DNA of 64,000 nt from TH-plancto1 sp031431195 (lineage in GTDB: Bacteria; Planctomycetota; Planctomycetia; Planctomycetales; Planctomycetaceae), in contig JANPCU010000176.1 of the NCBI GenBank assembly GCA_031431195.1, positions 1 through 64,000 on the forward strand, read 5' to 3'. The notes under the pieces are model-generated. The model searched no databases, was not told where the DNA came from, and saw nothing but the letters and a program-made list of their open reading frames with translations. How positions within the stretch are numbered: position 1 is the first letter of the stretch; the number at the start of each line of letters is the position of its first letter. Below are positions 10,176-18,127 of this stretch, piece by piece. The position numbers and the translations under genes were made by a program.

Positions 10176-12203
10176 CTACCACCAGAGCTTGCGGCGGAGG
10201 AATTCCACAAGGTCGCCGAACAGCACATACCCCAGGCTCTTCTGCCCGCATTCGATCTTGGCAGTGACTTCCGCTCCGATGCGGCGGTGCGGGAGGTCGT
10301 CAGGATTCAGGCGGGCATACGCTTCGACGATCGTCCCGGCCTCTTGGGAGTGATTCGAACGTGAGGCCACTTCCGTGAGCGTTGCCGCGTAGGTCTTCTC
10401 GACAGCTGTCGCGGGGACGTACTCGACGGGGAGCGTGCCATCGGTGGACTGCTCCAGAGCGGTCAGCAGATGGCCCATCCGGTATTCGGAGACCTCCAGT
10501 TCCAGCCGCCACGGACCGGTGTCGTCCATGACCTGCAATAGTCGTTCGCCGCGCTGGACCGGGCGGTGTTGCAGCTGCTGCTGGAGCTGGAACGTGGCGA
10601 TCACTCCGTGAGCGGGGGACTTCACGGTCAGCTTCTCTCGTCGCTGCTGGAGGAGCAATAGTTCCTGTTCTGCTCCACCGAGTTCGAGGCGGGCCTGGAC
10701 CAGTTCGCCCTGGAGACGCACGGCGTCCTCGGTGGCCCCGCGACGATCGGCCTCCTGAAACTGAGCGGTCAGGGAGGAAACCTGTTTGCGTTTCTCGCGG
10801 ACCTTGTTGTCGACCGTCAGATGTTGGGTGTCGAGGTCGTCACTGTGCAGGATGAGTAAAACTTGCCCCTCCGTCACGCGCTGGCCACTCACAACTTGGA
10901 GTTCCTCAACATCCCCATCCCACGGGGCGAAGACATCGTGTTGCCGGGTGGGCATCGCCAGTCCCTGGGCCTCGACGCGGAAGTTCCACGGCAGCCAGGT
11001 CAGTGTCGCTCCCACGCCGCCCAGCAGTAGTAGAATCAACGCGGCCCACCAGAGCCGTCGGCCATGCAGCCAGTTCAGCATGCGACCGATCGAGCGCCAC
11101 AGCGGGAGTAAAAAGATCGACTCGTGCGCCAGTGAGTTCGTCAGCGCGACGGAGACATGCTCGATCAGCAGTTCGGTCTTCGCGGACAGGCCCGGCTGCG
11201 GCTGACTGACCGCCGACTGCTCGACGATCAGTGCCCCCATCACGGCTCGCAGCTTCCGCCGAGGCCCCTCGTCGGCGCGCGGGTCGACGGTCGGTGCCGG
11301 AGCGAATAACGGAACAATCCAGACCAGTCGCATGCGACTTTCGACCAGATAATCGGACAAGGCCCGATGCAGTTCATCGGGCAGCGGGAGCAGTTCCCCT
11401 TCATAGCGCAGCGGGACACCCCCGCGCACGGTGAGCTGCGCGAGGTGTTGCATCGAGCGGACCAGATTGGCCCGGCGCTGAACTTCATCCTGGCCGCTGA
11501 TGGCGATGATGCGCGTGGCCTTCCCGCGCACGAGGGCCACGCTCAATCGATCGCAGCCGAGCAGTCGACGGCCATCGTTGACCGCCGTCAGCGCGGCCTC
11601 TTCCAGGTGGAGCGTGCGATGGAGTTCAAACAGGAACCGGTCCCACTCTTCCCAGAACGCCGCTGTCGGGGGCGGCAGTGCATCGTCTTGATGCAGTAGT
11701 CGACTGAGGCGGTCGGCCAGTTGCTCAACGGTCGGTCGGCCTCCGGAGCGTTCCGGATCGACGGTCGGTGGGGCGAGTAATTCGATCACTCCGACGACGA
11801 CGCCCGCGCGTCGCAACCCAGCCAAGTAGGCGACGTGAGGCCGAAGTCCCTGCGCGTCCTGCCGGTGGTCGGCAGTCAGTGTCTCGCCGTCTTGTAGGAC
11901 GCGGCTCACGCGCTGCTGGTGGGAGGGGGTGATCTTTGTCCCGTGGATGACGAACCGGCTCAGCCCCTGCTCAGCCTCGACATGAGCCTGTCCTGCGGCA
12001 TCGCTCAGCCAGCACAGACCTGCCCAGCCGGGATGCTCTTCCGTGAACTGTTCCAGCAGGACGAGAATGGCCGGGCGAGGCTGCATGTGGCGATCAAGAA
12101 AATGAGGTGCTTGTCTGTGGTGGTGAGGTCCGTTAGAACAACATCTATTGACGGGCCGACGAGTCTTGAGTTCCACAGTCAGCGGCCCGCTCTCGTTTTG
12201 CAT
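10176..12203 (-). CDS. GAF-domain HlyD-type membrane fusion protein
   Basis: The 675-residue frame has an N-terminal cytoplasmic part with a GAF-like region (~185-340), one transmembrane helix (~385-410, LWWAALILLLLGGVGATL), then a periplasmic HlyD adaptor: a lipoyl-like half (VFAPWDGDVEELQVVSGQRV), a coiled-coil hairpin rich in Gln/Glu/Leu (~465-530), the second lipoyl half (VKSPAHGVIATF) and a beta-barrel region. Adaptors of this kind bridge an inner-membrane engine and TolC; the GAF domain suggests ligand-dependent control. The start is uncertain: Met40 (12086) begins the conserved-looking part, and the first 39 residues look non-native, so 12086 is more likely. It is divergent from the HlyD gene at 12224. 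Confidence 0.8.
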   Translation of the reverse strand: MQNESGPLTVELKTRRPVNRCCSNGPHHHRQAPHFLDRHMQPRPAILVLLEQFTEEHPGWAGLCWLSDAAGQAHVEAEQGLSRFVIHGTKITPSHQQRVSRVLQDGETLTADHRQDAQGLRPHVAYLAGLRRAGVVVGVIELLAPPTVDPERSGGRPTVEQLADRLSRLLHQDDALPPPTAAFWEEWDRFLFELHRTLHLEEAALTAVNDGRRLLGCDRLSVALVRGKATRIIAISGQDEVQRRANLVRSMQHLAQLTVRGGVPLRYEGELLPLPDELHRALSDYLVESRMRLVWIVPLFAPAPTVDPRADEGPRRKLRAVMGALIVEQSAVSQPQPGLSAKTELLIEHVSVALTNSLAHESIFLLPLWRSIGRMLNWLHGRRLWWAALILLLLGGVGATLTWLPWNFRVEAQGLAMPTRQHDVFAPWDGDVEELQVVSGQRVTEGQVLLILHSDDLDTQHLTVDNKVREKRKQVSSLTAQFQEADRRGATEDAVRLQGELVQARLELGGAEQELLLLQQRREKLTVKSPAHGVIATFQLQQQLQHRPVQRGERLLQVMDDTGPWRLELEVSEYRMGHLLTALEQSTDGTLPVEYVPATAVEKTYAATLTEVASRSNHSQEAGTIVEAYARLNPDDLPHRRIGAEVTAKIECGQKSLGYVLFGDLVEFLRRKLWW

Positions 12204-12223
12204 TCTGACGGAGAGACCGACCG

Positions 12224-13147
12224 GTGACCAGCATTCCGTCTTTCAGATTGATTGTCCTGTGTGCGGGCCTATGGGCGATCACTCTCGGCCAGCACTCGGG
12301 AGGGGAGGACAAGGTTCCTACTCGCCCTCCCGTGTTCAAGGTCGAACACTGTCGGGTTTTGTTCATCGATCGCCGAGTGATCTCTGCGGGCGGCACCGGC
12401 GTGATCGCGGAGATCGTCGACGAAGGGGCACGAGTCAGTGCTGAAACGGTTCTGATTCAATTGCAGGACCGCGTGCCACGCGCCGCATTGGCGGCTGCGG
12501 AAGCGAAGGCCGAGAGTGATGTCGAGATCCGGCTCGCTGAGAAAGCGACCGAAGCGGCGAAACTCGATCTCGCCGCAGTGCGCGCTGCCAACGCACTGGC
12601 CCCCGAGGCGTATCCTCACGTCGAGGTCGAACGCCTGCGGGTCAAGCAGGAACAGGCCGACCTCGAAACGGAACGGGCGCGGCAACAGCTCAAAATCGCC
12701 CAGCGCGAACGCGATCAGGCAGCTGCGGAGCTGGCTTCGACACGCATCGTGGCTCCCATCGGTGGACTGGTCACCAAACGACTGAAGGCCATTGGCGAAG
12801 GGGTCCAGCCCGCCGACCCGATCCTGGAACTGGTCAACACCGATCGCGTCCGCATTGAAGGCTACGTCCCGCTGGAACAACTCTGGAAGCTCCAGGTCGG
12901 CCAGACGGTGCGTGTGCAACTCGATCTGGGCGGTGAACGCCCACTGCCCGTCGAACAGGAAGTCTTCACTGGCCAGCTGGGGTTCGTGGATGTCACTGTG
13001 CAGTCGGTCGCTGGAACCGCGCGCATCTGGGCGGAAGTCCCGAACCGGAAAGAGCTGCTCAAGGATGGACTCTCCGCCCGTATGACGATCGACCTGTCCG
13101 ATCCCCCGCCCGTGGAACCACAAGCCCCCGTGCGTCTGAAGGAATAG
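12224..13147 (+). CDS. Periplasmic HlyD-like adaptor protein
   Basis: This 307-residue protein starts with a GTG and has a signal peptide (SFRLIVLCAGLWAITLGQ). Residues ~40-80 hold the first lipoyl half (VISAGGTGVIAEIVDEGARV), ~85-170 an Ala/Glu/Arg-rich coiled-coil hairpin, then the second lipoyl half (RIVAPIGGLVTKRLKAIGEG) and a beta-barrel region. This is the RND/HlyD periplasmic adaptor layout without a transmembrane anchor. It precedes the M50-HlyD fusion by 205 bases and probably forms part of the same envelope-spanning complex. The start codon overlaps the upstream region of the divergent GAF-HlyD gene, so the two may share a control region. Confidence 0.8.
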   Translation: MTSIPSFRLIVLCAGLWAITLGQHSGGEDKVPTRPPVFKVEHCRVLFIDRRVISAGGTGVIAEIVDEGARVSAETVLIQLQDRVPRAALAAAEAKAESDVEIRLAEKATEAAKLDLAAVRAANALAPEAYPHVEVERLRVKQEQADLETERARQQLKIAQRERDQAAAELASTRIVAPIGGLVTKRLKAIGEGVQPADPILELVNTDRVRIEGYVPLEQLWKLQVGQTVRVQLDLGGERPLPVEQEVFTGQLGFVDVTVQSVAGTARIWAEVPNRKELLKDGLSARMTIDLSDPPPVEPQAPVRLKE

Positions 13148-13157
13148 GGGAGATTTT

Positions 13158-13292
13158 GGAACACTAATCTCCGCTAATAACCACTAATAAGAACAGGGAG
13201 GATGTGGCCATGATAAATCGTCGCTAGTGGTCAAAACGCCCGCTAACTCCCTCCCCTCTGGATTAGTGTTGATCAGCGGAGATTAGTATTCC
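13158..13292. repeat. Intergenic inverted repeat, 18-bp arms
   Basis: GGAACACTAATCTCCGCT (13158-13175) recurs in inverted orientation at 13275-13292 with one mismatch in 18, enclosing about 100 bases that also hold shorter CTAATAA/ATTAGT repeats. It fills most of the gap between the HlyD gene and the M50 gene. It looks like a small dispersed palindromic element; it could also act as a bidirectional terminator. Confidence 0.6.
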
Positions 13293-13296
13293 TTTG

Positions 13297-13338
13297 CCTC
13301 CTTCCTCCTTCCTCCTTCATCCTTCATCCTTCATCCTT
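13297..13338 (+). repeat. Heptamer tandem repeat (CCTCCTT x3, CATCCTT x3)
   Basis: Six perfect-phase seven-base units cover these 42 bases, immediately upstream of the pyrimidine run CCCTCCCCCC that precedes the M50 gene's ATG. There is no Shine-Dalgarno sequence here. Heptamer arrays with other units occur at 15588 and 55922. Confidence 0.8.
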
Positions 13339-13352
13339 CTCTCCCTCCCCCC

Positions 13353-15578
13353 ATGCAAACCGCTCCCGCGTCCTCCATGCGTCCCTCCTCGCAGCAGCCG
13401 ATCCCGCTGCGGCGGAGGCAGGATGTCGTGGTCGAGTGGATCAAGTATCGCGATGTGGCCCATGCCGTCATCAAAGACCCCTGCGGCCTGAAGTACGCCC
13501 AGCTCCAGCCCGAGCAGTATGAAATCTGGTCCCTGCTCGATGGTCAGCGGCCCCTCGAAGAACTCCGTGACCTGTTGCAGAAGTCGCACCCCAGCGTGCA
13601 TCTGACGCTGCTCGATGTGCAGGCTCTGATTCACGATCTGCATGAGAAGCAGCTGCTCGTCAGCGAGCGGCCCGGACAGGGACGGGAACTGATTCAGCAG
13701 CGCCGGACACGGAAGTGGAAGGCGTTCTGGTCGGTGGTCCGGAATCCCCTGAGCGTGCGACTCTCGGGGTGGGACCCCGACCGCACACTGACGGTTCTGC
13801 ATGCCTGCTGCGGGTGGTTGTTCTCGGCATGGGCAGTGGCTTCGGTGACGCTCATCACGGGTGGTGCCGCCCTGTTCCTGATGATGCGTGTCGAAAACAT
13901 CCGCCAGCGGCTGCCGGAGTTCCAGCAGTTCTTCGCCTGGCCGAATCTGGTCTACCTGTGGCTGACGATGGGAGCCATTCGTGTCCTCCACGAGTTCGGA
14001 CACGGTCTGGCCTGCAAGCATTTTGGCGGGGAGTGCCACAAGATGGGGGTGATGCTGCTGGTCTTCAGCCCCACGCTCTACTGCGATGCCTCCGATGCCG
14101 GGATGCTGCGCAACAAGTGGCAGCGGATCTTTGTCTCGGCAGCGGGGATGTATGTGGAGATCATCCTGTCGACGCTGGCGTTTGCACTCTGGTGGCATTC
14201 CCAGCCGGGACTGCTCCAGAATCTGTGCCTGAATCTCTTCTTTATTTCCACATTGACGACAGTGCTGTTTAATGCCAATCCGCTCATGCGGTTCGATGGT
14301 TATTATATTCTGCTCGACTGGTTGGAGATCCCCAACTTGCGTCCGCAGGCATCGCAAGTCTTGCAGCAGAAGTTCGCGTGGTGGTGCCTGGGGATTCAGA
14401 TCCCGAAAGATCCGTTTCTCCCCACCTCCGGCTGGTTCTGGTTCATTCTGTTTACGGTGGCGTCTTTCATTTATCGCTGGATCGTGTCGTTCGGGATCAT
14501 TCTGTACCTGTACACGGTGTTGCAGCCGTACCGCTTGCAGAACATCGGAATCATGCTCGCCTGGCTCTCGGGCGGAACCGCCTTGTTCGGACTCGGTTAC
14601 AGTCTCTACCAACTGCTCAAGATGCCTCGACAAGAACCACTCAGCCGCCCGAAGATCGCTGTCAGCCTGCTGCTATTGGCCGGTCTGATCTGCGGCGGGT
14701 TGTTAGTGCCGGTCTCGTGGTACATCCACGCCCCTGTGACGATCGAGCCGGTCGGCGTAGTCCATGTCTTGAATCGCGTTCCCGGTCAACTCGTAAAGTT
14801 GCATGGTCAACCGGGCGATGAGGTGTCTGTCGGCGATCCCCTCGCCACACTCTCGTCGGTGGAACTCGACGATCGGCTGCGAGAGTTGACGCTGGAACAA
14901 TCGGTCCGCGAGGTCGAGCCCGCCACCTATCGCCAGCTCAATCAGCCGGATCAAATGGTCCTTGCGGAAGACCGACTGCGGACCGTCAGCGAACAGCTGC
15001 AAGATGCCCGGGCGCTGTGGGAGCAGACCATCGTCCGCGCTCCGATCGCCGGGCGGATTGTGGCCGCGCGCCGCTCACAACCATCGACGGCGGACCAGGA
15101 CGACGAACGTCTGCCCCGCTGGAGTGGCACGCCCCTTCACCCGCGCAATGTCGGAGCCTACATCGAGCAGCGCACGCATCTATGCAGCATCGCCCCCAGT
15201 GACCGCTTTGAGGCGATCCTGTTGGTGGATCAAGTCGACCGCAATGATGTGGTCATCGGGCAGACCGTGCGACTCAAGCTGGAAGAGCTGCCGCATCTCG
15301 TGCTGGAGGGCGTCGTCACGGCGGTCTCCGATCGGCATCTGGAGTTCGCGCCGCCCGAACTCTCCAACAAGTTCCAAGGCCCCCTCGCCACCGTCAGCGA
15401 CGCCGAAGGTCGCGAGCAGCTAACCCACCTCACCTACCAGGCGACCGTTCCGCTCACCGTGGATGCCGACCTGCTCCGCAGCGGTATGCGCGGCGAAGCC
15501 CGCATCATCATCGCCCAGCGCTCCGCCGGTCAGTGGATCTGGCGCTGGCTCCGCTCGACGTTCCACTTTCGGCTGTAG
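13353..15578 (+). CDS. PqqD domain - M50 zinc peptidase - HlyD fusion membrane protein
   Basis: This 741-residue protein has three parts. Residues ~28-108 resemble the PqqD peptide-binding domain (VAHAVIKDPCGLKYAQL, LLDGQRPLEEL). Residues ~145-465 are polytopic membrane sequence with the M50 site-2-protease signature HEFGH near residue 213 and the distal NPLMRFDGYY motif near 311, supplying the second zinc-ligand region. Residues ~480-740 are a HlyD-type lipoyl/barrel domain (VPGQLVKLHGQPGDEVSVGD and IVRAPIAGRIVAAR). Proteins of this architecture occur beside HlyD and TolC genes in peptide or protein export loci. Active-site residues look intact, so it may cleave as well as bridge the membrane. 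No Shine-Dalgarno is visible; the start follows a C/T run. Confidence 0.85.
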   Translation: MQTAPASSMRPSSQQPIPLRRRQDVVVEWIKYRDVAHAVIKDPCGLKYAQLQPEQYEIWSLLDGQRPLEELRDLLQKSHPSVHLTLLDVQALIHDLHEKQLLVSERPGQGRELIQQRRTRKWKAFWSVVRNPLSVRLSGWDPDRTLTVLHACCGWLFSAWAVASVTLITGGAALFLMMRVENIRQRLPEFQQFFAWPNLVYLWLTMGAIRVLHEFGHGLACKHFGGECHKMGVMLLVFSPTLYCDASDAGMLRNKWQRIFVSAAGMYVEIILSTLAFALWWHSQPGLLQNLCLNLFFISTLTTVLFNANPLMRFDGYYILLDWLEIPNLRPQASQVLQQKFAWWCLGIQIPKDPFLPTSGWFWFILFTVASFIYRWIVSFGIILYLYTVLQPYRLQNIGIMLAWLSGGTALFGLGYSLYQLLKMPRQEPLSRPKIAVSLLLLAGLICGGLLVPVSWYIHAPVTIEPVGVVHVLNRVPGQLVKLHGQPGDEVSVGDPLATLSSVELDDRLRELTLEQSVREVEPATYRQLNQPDQMVLAEDRLRTVSEQLQDARALWEQTIVRAPIAGRIVAARRSQPSTADQDDERLPRWSGTPLHPRNVGAYIEQRTHLCSIAPSDRFEAILLVDQVDRNDVVIGQTVRLKLEELPHLVLEGVVTAVSDRHLEFAPPELSNKFQGPLATVSDAEGREQLTHLTYQATVPLTVDADLLRSGMRGEARIIIAQRSAGQWIWRWLRSTFHFRL

Positions 15579-15587
15579 GGGATGGAA

Positions 15588-15653
15588 GGTTGATGGTTTA
15601 TGGTTGATGGTTGATCGACCAGAAACCTCCCCTCCTTCGATAAACCATAAACC
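15588..15653. repeat. Heptamer repeat forming an imperfect hairpin
   Basis: GGTTGAT/GGTTTAT units run four times in phase (15588-15615). The inverted form ATAAACC occurs twice at 15640-15653, so the two can pair. The structure sits between the M50 gene's stop and the SecA-like gene's start, where it could be an attenuator, a terminator or just a dispersed element. Confidence 0.65.
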
Positions 15654-15669
15654 TCTTGCCCCTCCCCCC

Positions 15670-17586
15670 ATGCTGTCCCGCACCTTCCCCTTCTGGCAAG
15701 CCAACCCTCTGCCCCGCTGGCAACGGCAGGCGGAGCGTATCCTCACGCAGCGGCGTACGCTCGAAGCCCTCAGTGCCGACGAGTTACAACAACGCATTCG
15801 CAATGCCGCGTGGCAAGCCAAGTCGGGCGTGCCATTGGCCCAGCTGTGCCCCGAGGTCTATCCACTGGCCATCGAAGCGACGCGGCGAGTCACCGGGAAG
15901 ACGCACTACCCGGTGCAGGTCATGGGCGCGCTGGCGCTGTTCGAAGGTCACATCGCCGAGATGCAGACCGGTGAAGGGAAGACGCTCACGGCGGTGCTGC
16001 CCGTCACGCTGCGTGCGCTGGTCGGACGGGGTGTCCATGTCATCACCGCCAACGATTATTTGGCTCAACGCGATGCCGCAGAGCTGGGGGTGATCTACGA
16101 AGTCCTTGGTCTGACGACCGCCTGCGTCCACCCGGAGCTAGAGGATCAAGATCGCCAAGCCGCCTACGCGTGCGACATCACCTACGGCACCGCCAGCGAG
16201 ATGGGCTTCGACTTCCTCCGCGATCGATTGCGACAAGGGGCGAGTGCCGAGGAAGACCGCCCCTCCCGGCAGTTCTTCCAAGCCCACAGTCCGCGCGAAC
16301 CGACCGTCCAGCGGGGTCACTATTTCGCGTTGATCGACGAGGCCGACAGCATCCTGATTGATGAGTCCCGCACCCCGCTGATCATCGGCCTCGAACAGGC
16401 TAGCCCCCCCGCCAAGGTCAGCTTGTATCGCTGGTGCATCCACATCGCGAGACAACTCCAGCTGCGAGTGGACTTCGAGTTCGATCCCCGGAAACGGCAG
16501 GCTCACCTGACCGAGCGCGGGTCGCGGAACGTGGTCCTGCTGGCCAAGCCGGTCCTGATGGACACGATCGACATGGAGCAAATCTGTCACCATGTGGAGA
16601 CCGCTCTGACGGCTCATCTGGCGTACGATCTCGACCGCGACTACGTGATTGCCGACGACGAGATCGTGATCGTCGATGAAAGCACCGGTCGCAAAATGGA
16701 CGGACGCAAGTGGCAGGATGGCCTGCATCAGCTGGTCGAAGCCAAGGAACAAGTCCCGATCACCCCGCCCACGTGCAGTGCCGCCCGCATCACGATCCAG
16801 TCGTTCTATCGTCGCTACGAACATCTCGCGGGGATGACCGGCACGGCCATGCCCGCCCAGGCTGAGTTCCGACGCACCTACAAACTCCCGGTCAGCGTCA
16901 TCCCCACCCACCGTCCCTGCATCCGCCAAGGCCACCCGCCGCGCGTGTTCGTCGATCAACAGTCGAAGCGACAGGCCATCGTTCTCTCAGTGCAGGAACT
17001 GATCGAGCAAGGCCGGTCGATCCTGATCGGCACCCCCTCGGTCGAAGCCTCCGAAGGCGTCGCCGCCGTACTCCTGCAACACGGCATCGAACACACGGTG
17101 TTGAATGCCCGGTTCCACGACATCGAAGCCGAGATCATCCAGCGGGCCGGAGTCCCCCGCGCGGTCACCATCGCCACCAACATGGCCGGACGCGGCACCG
17201 ACATCCTATTGGACGAGGCCGTCCGCTACGCCGGGGGACTGCACGTCATCGCCACTGAAATGCACACTTCGAAACGCATCGACCGCCAACTCATCGGCCG
17301 CGCCGCCCGGCAAGGCGACCCCGGCACCTTCCAGTTCTTCCTCTCCCTCGAAGACGAACTGCTTCGCGTCCTGCCCCCATTGAAACGCCAACAACTCATC
17401 CAACAAGCCCGCCCCAACCCCCACGGCGAACTCACCGCCCGCTCGCTCCAGACTTTCACCCGCACCCAACAACAACTCGAAACCCAACAAGTCCAACAAC
17501 GCCGCCACCTCCTCGACTTCGAAACCGCACAAACCAAAAAATACCGCCGCCTTGGCCTGGACCCCTACCTGGAACTCGCCGAGTGA
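15670..17586 (+). CDS. Short SecA-like translocation ATPase
   Basis: From the ATG at 15670 the protein is 638 residues, well short of housekeeping SecA (about 850-900). The motor is complete: MQTGEGKT Walker A at ~97, LIDEADSILIDE Walker B at ~221, VDESTGRKMDGR at ~335, GMTGTA at ~387, ATNMAGRGTDI at ~501 and GRAARQGDPGTFQFFLSLED at ~543. The frame ends soon after, so the helical wing, the long scaffold end and the C-terminal zinc linker are reduced or missing. Its place after HlyD and M50-HlyD genes, and its reduced form, indicate a dedicated paralog for this export locus rather than the general secretion motor. An upstream in-frame start at 15463 would overlap the previous gene and is unlikely. 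No Shine-Dalgarno is seen; the start follows CCCCTCCCCCC. Confidence 0.85.
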   Translation: MLSRTFPFWQANPLPRWQRQAERILTQRRTLEALSADELQQRIRNAAWQAKSGVPLAQLCPEVYPLAIEATRRVTGKTHYPVQVMGALALFEGHIAEMQTGEGKTLTAVLPVTLRALVGRGVHVITANDYLAQRDAAELGVIYEVLGLTTACVHPELEDQDRQAAYACDITYGTASEMGFDFLRDRLRQGASAEEDRPSRQFFQAHSPREPTVQRGHYFALIDEADSILIDESRTPLIIGLEQASPPAKVSLYRWCIHIARQLQLRVDFEFDPRKRQAHLTERGSRNVVLLAKPVLMDTIDMEQICHHVETALTAHLAYDLDRDYVIADDEIVIVDESTGRKMDGRKWQDGLHQLVEAKEQVPITPPTCSAARITIQSFYRRYEHLAGMTGTAMPAQAEFRRTYKLPVSVIPTHRPCIRQGHPPRVFVDQQSKRQAIVLSVQELIEQGRSILIGTPSVEASEGVAAVLLQHGIEHTVLNARFHDIEAEIIQRAGVPRAVTIATNMAGRGTDILLDEAVRYAGGLHVIATEMHTSKRIDRQLIGRAARQGDPGTFQFFLSLEDELLRVLPPLKRQQLIQQARPNPHGELTARSLQTFTRTQQQLETQQVQQRRHLLDFETAQTKKYRRLGLDPYLELAE

Positions 17587-17828
17587 ACCGATATCGGTGC
17601 AAGAGGTGAACAAGCCGTACTTCTCTCGAATCGTTCGATTCCAGCAAGAGAATGTCCCTCGACGTAGGGAAGTGAGCGGATAAGTCGATTCGCGTCTGGC
17701 ATCCCCATCGGAGCGCGATTGCGGTCGGTGTCGTGGCCACAAGTGATGTCCCAGTCCTGTATGCCACTGGGGGCGGTTCTGCGGGCTCGGGCGGCAGGGG
17801 ATGAGAGATGTTCTCTCCGTTCTTTGAG
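17587..17828. other. Gap holding two perfect palindromes at the left edge of the mobile element
   Basis: ACCGATATCGGT (17587-17598) directly follows the SecA-like stop, and GAATCGTTCGATTC (17628-17641) lies 30 bases on. One or both may terminate transcription. The junction between chromosome and mobile element should fall in this stretch, but I found no direct repeat matching the integrase side. Confidence 0.4.
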
Positions 17829-18116
17829 TTATCCACAGACTGTTTTGATTTCGCGGGGGTGTTAAATACTTGTGTTATATAGAGTGTTACGCTGTGGATA
17901 ACCCTTGGCAACTGCTTGAACTTGCGGGTGTTTTGGAAGTGGGCGGTGTGTAAACCATCGAAGATTGGTGTGTGAACCATCGAAAGACGGTGTGCAAACC
18001 ATCGAAGTCTTTCGGTCATTGTTAGGGGCAAATGTGGGTGGTGGGTGAAGTATCGAAACGGGACGTTCGGTGTGTGAAATGTCGAAACTGCTTGACTTGG
18101 TGGGTGATCTATCGAA
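17829..18116 (+). other. Iteron-type plasmid replication origin
   Basis: Two perfect DnaA boxes, TTATCCACA at 17829-17837 and its reverse TGTGGATAA at 17893-17901, flank an A+T-rich stretch that is a natural unwinding element. They are followed by six iterons and then the replication initiator gene. DnaA boxes, A+T-rich DNA, iterons and rep in this order are the standard layout of iteron plasmids. Confidence 0.85.
17945..18116 (+). repeat. Six 18-bp iterons, consensus GGTGKGTGAAMYATCGAA
   Basis: Copies start at 17945, 17967, 17989, 18040, 18069 and 18099. The first three are spaced exactly 22 bases apart, two helical turns, and are nearly identical (GGTGTGTAAACCATCGAA type). The last three are more diverged (GGTGGGTGAAGTATCGAA, GGTGTGTGAAATGTCGAA, GGTGGGTGATCTATCGAA) and lie close to the rep start, so they may bind the initiator for autorepression. 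Confidence 0.9.
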
Positions 18117-18127
18117 GTATCGGCGGC

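Noticed and set aside
13317..14633. 438-codon minus-strand frame
   Set aside because: Lies opposite the M50-HlyD gene, whose HEFGH and NPLMRFDGYY motifs are unambiguous; the antisense reading has no recognisable features.
13297..15653. CRISPR array
   Set aside because: The repeats are seven-base tandem units without spacers; no cas genes are present.
16138..16959. 273-codon minus-strand frame
   Set aside because: Opposite the SecA-like motor motifs; a codon-phase shadow.
18032..18127. Longer N-terminus for the replication initiator
   Set aside because: The extension is translated iteron DNA; family similarity begins after Met at 18128.
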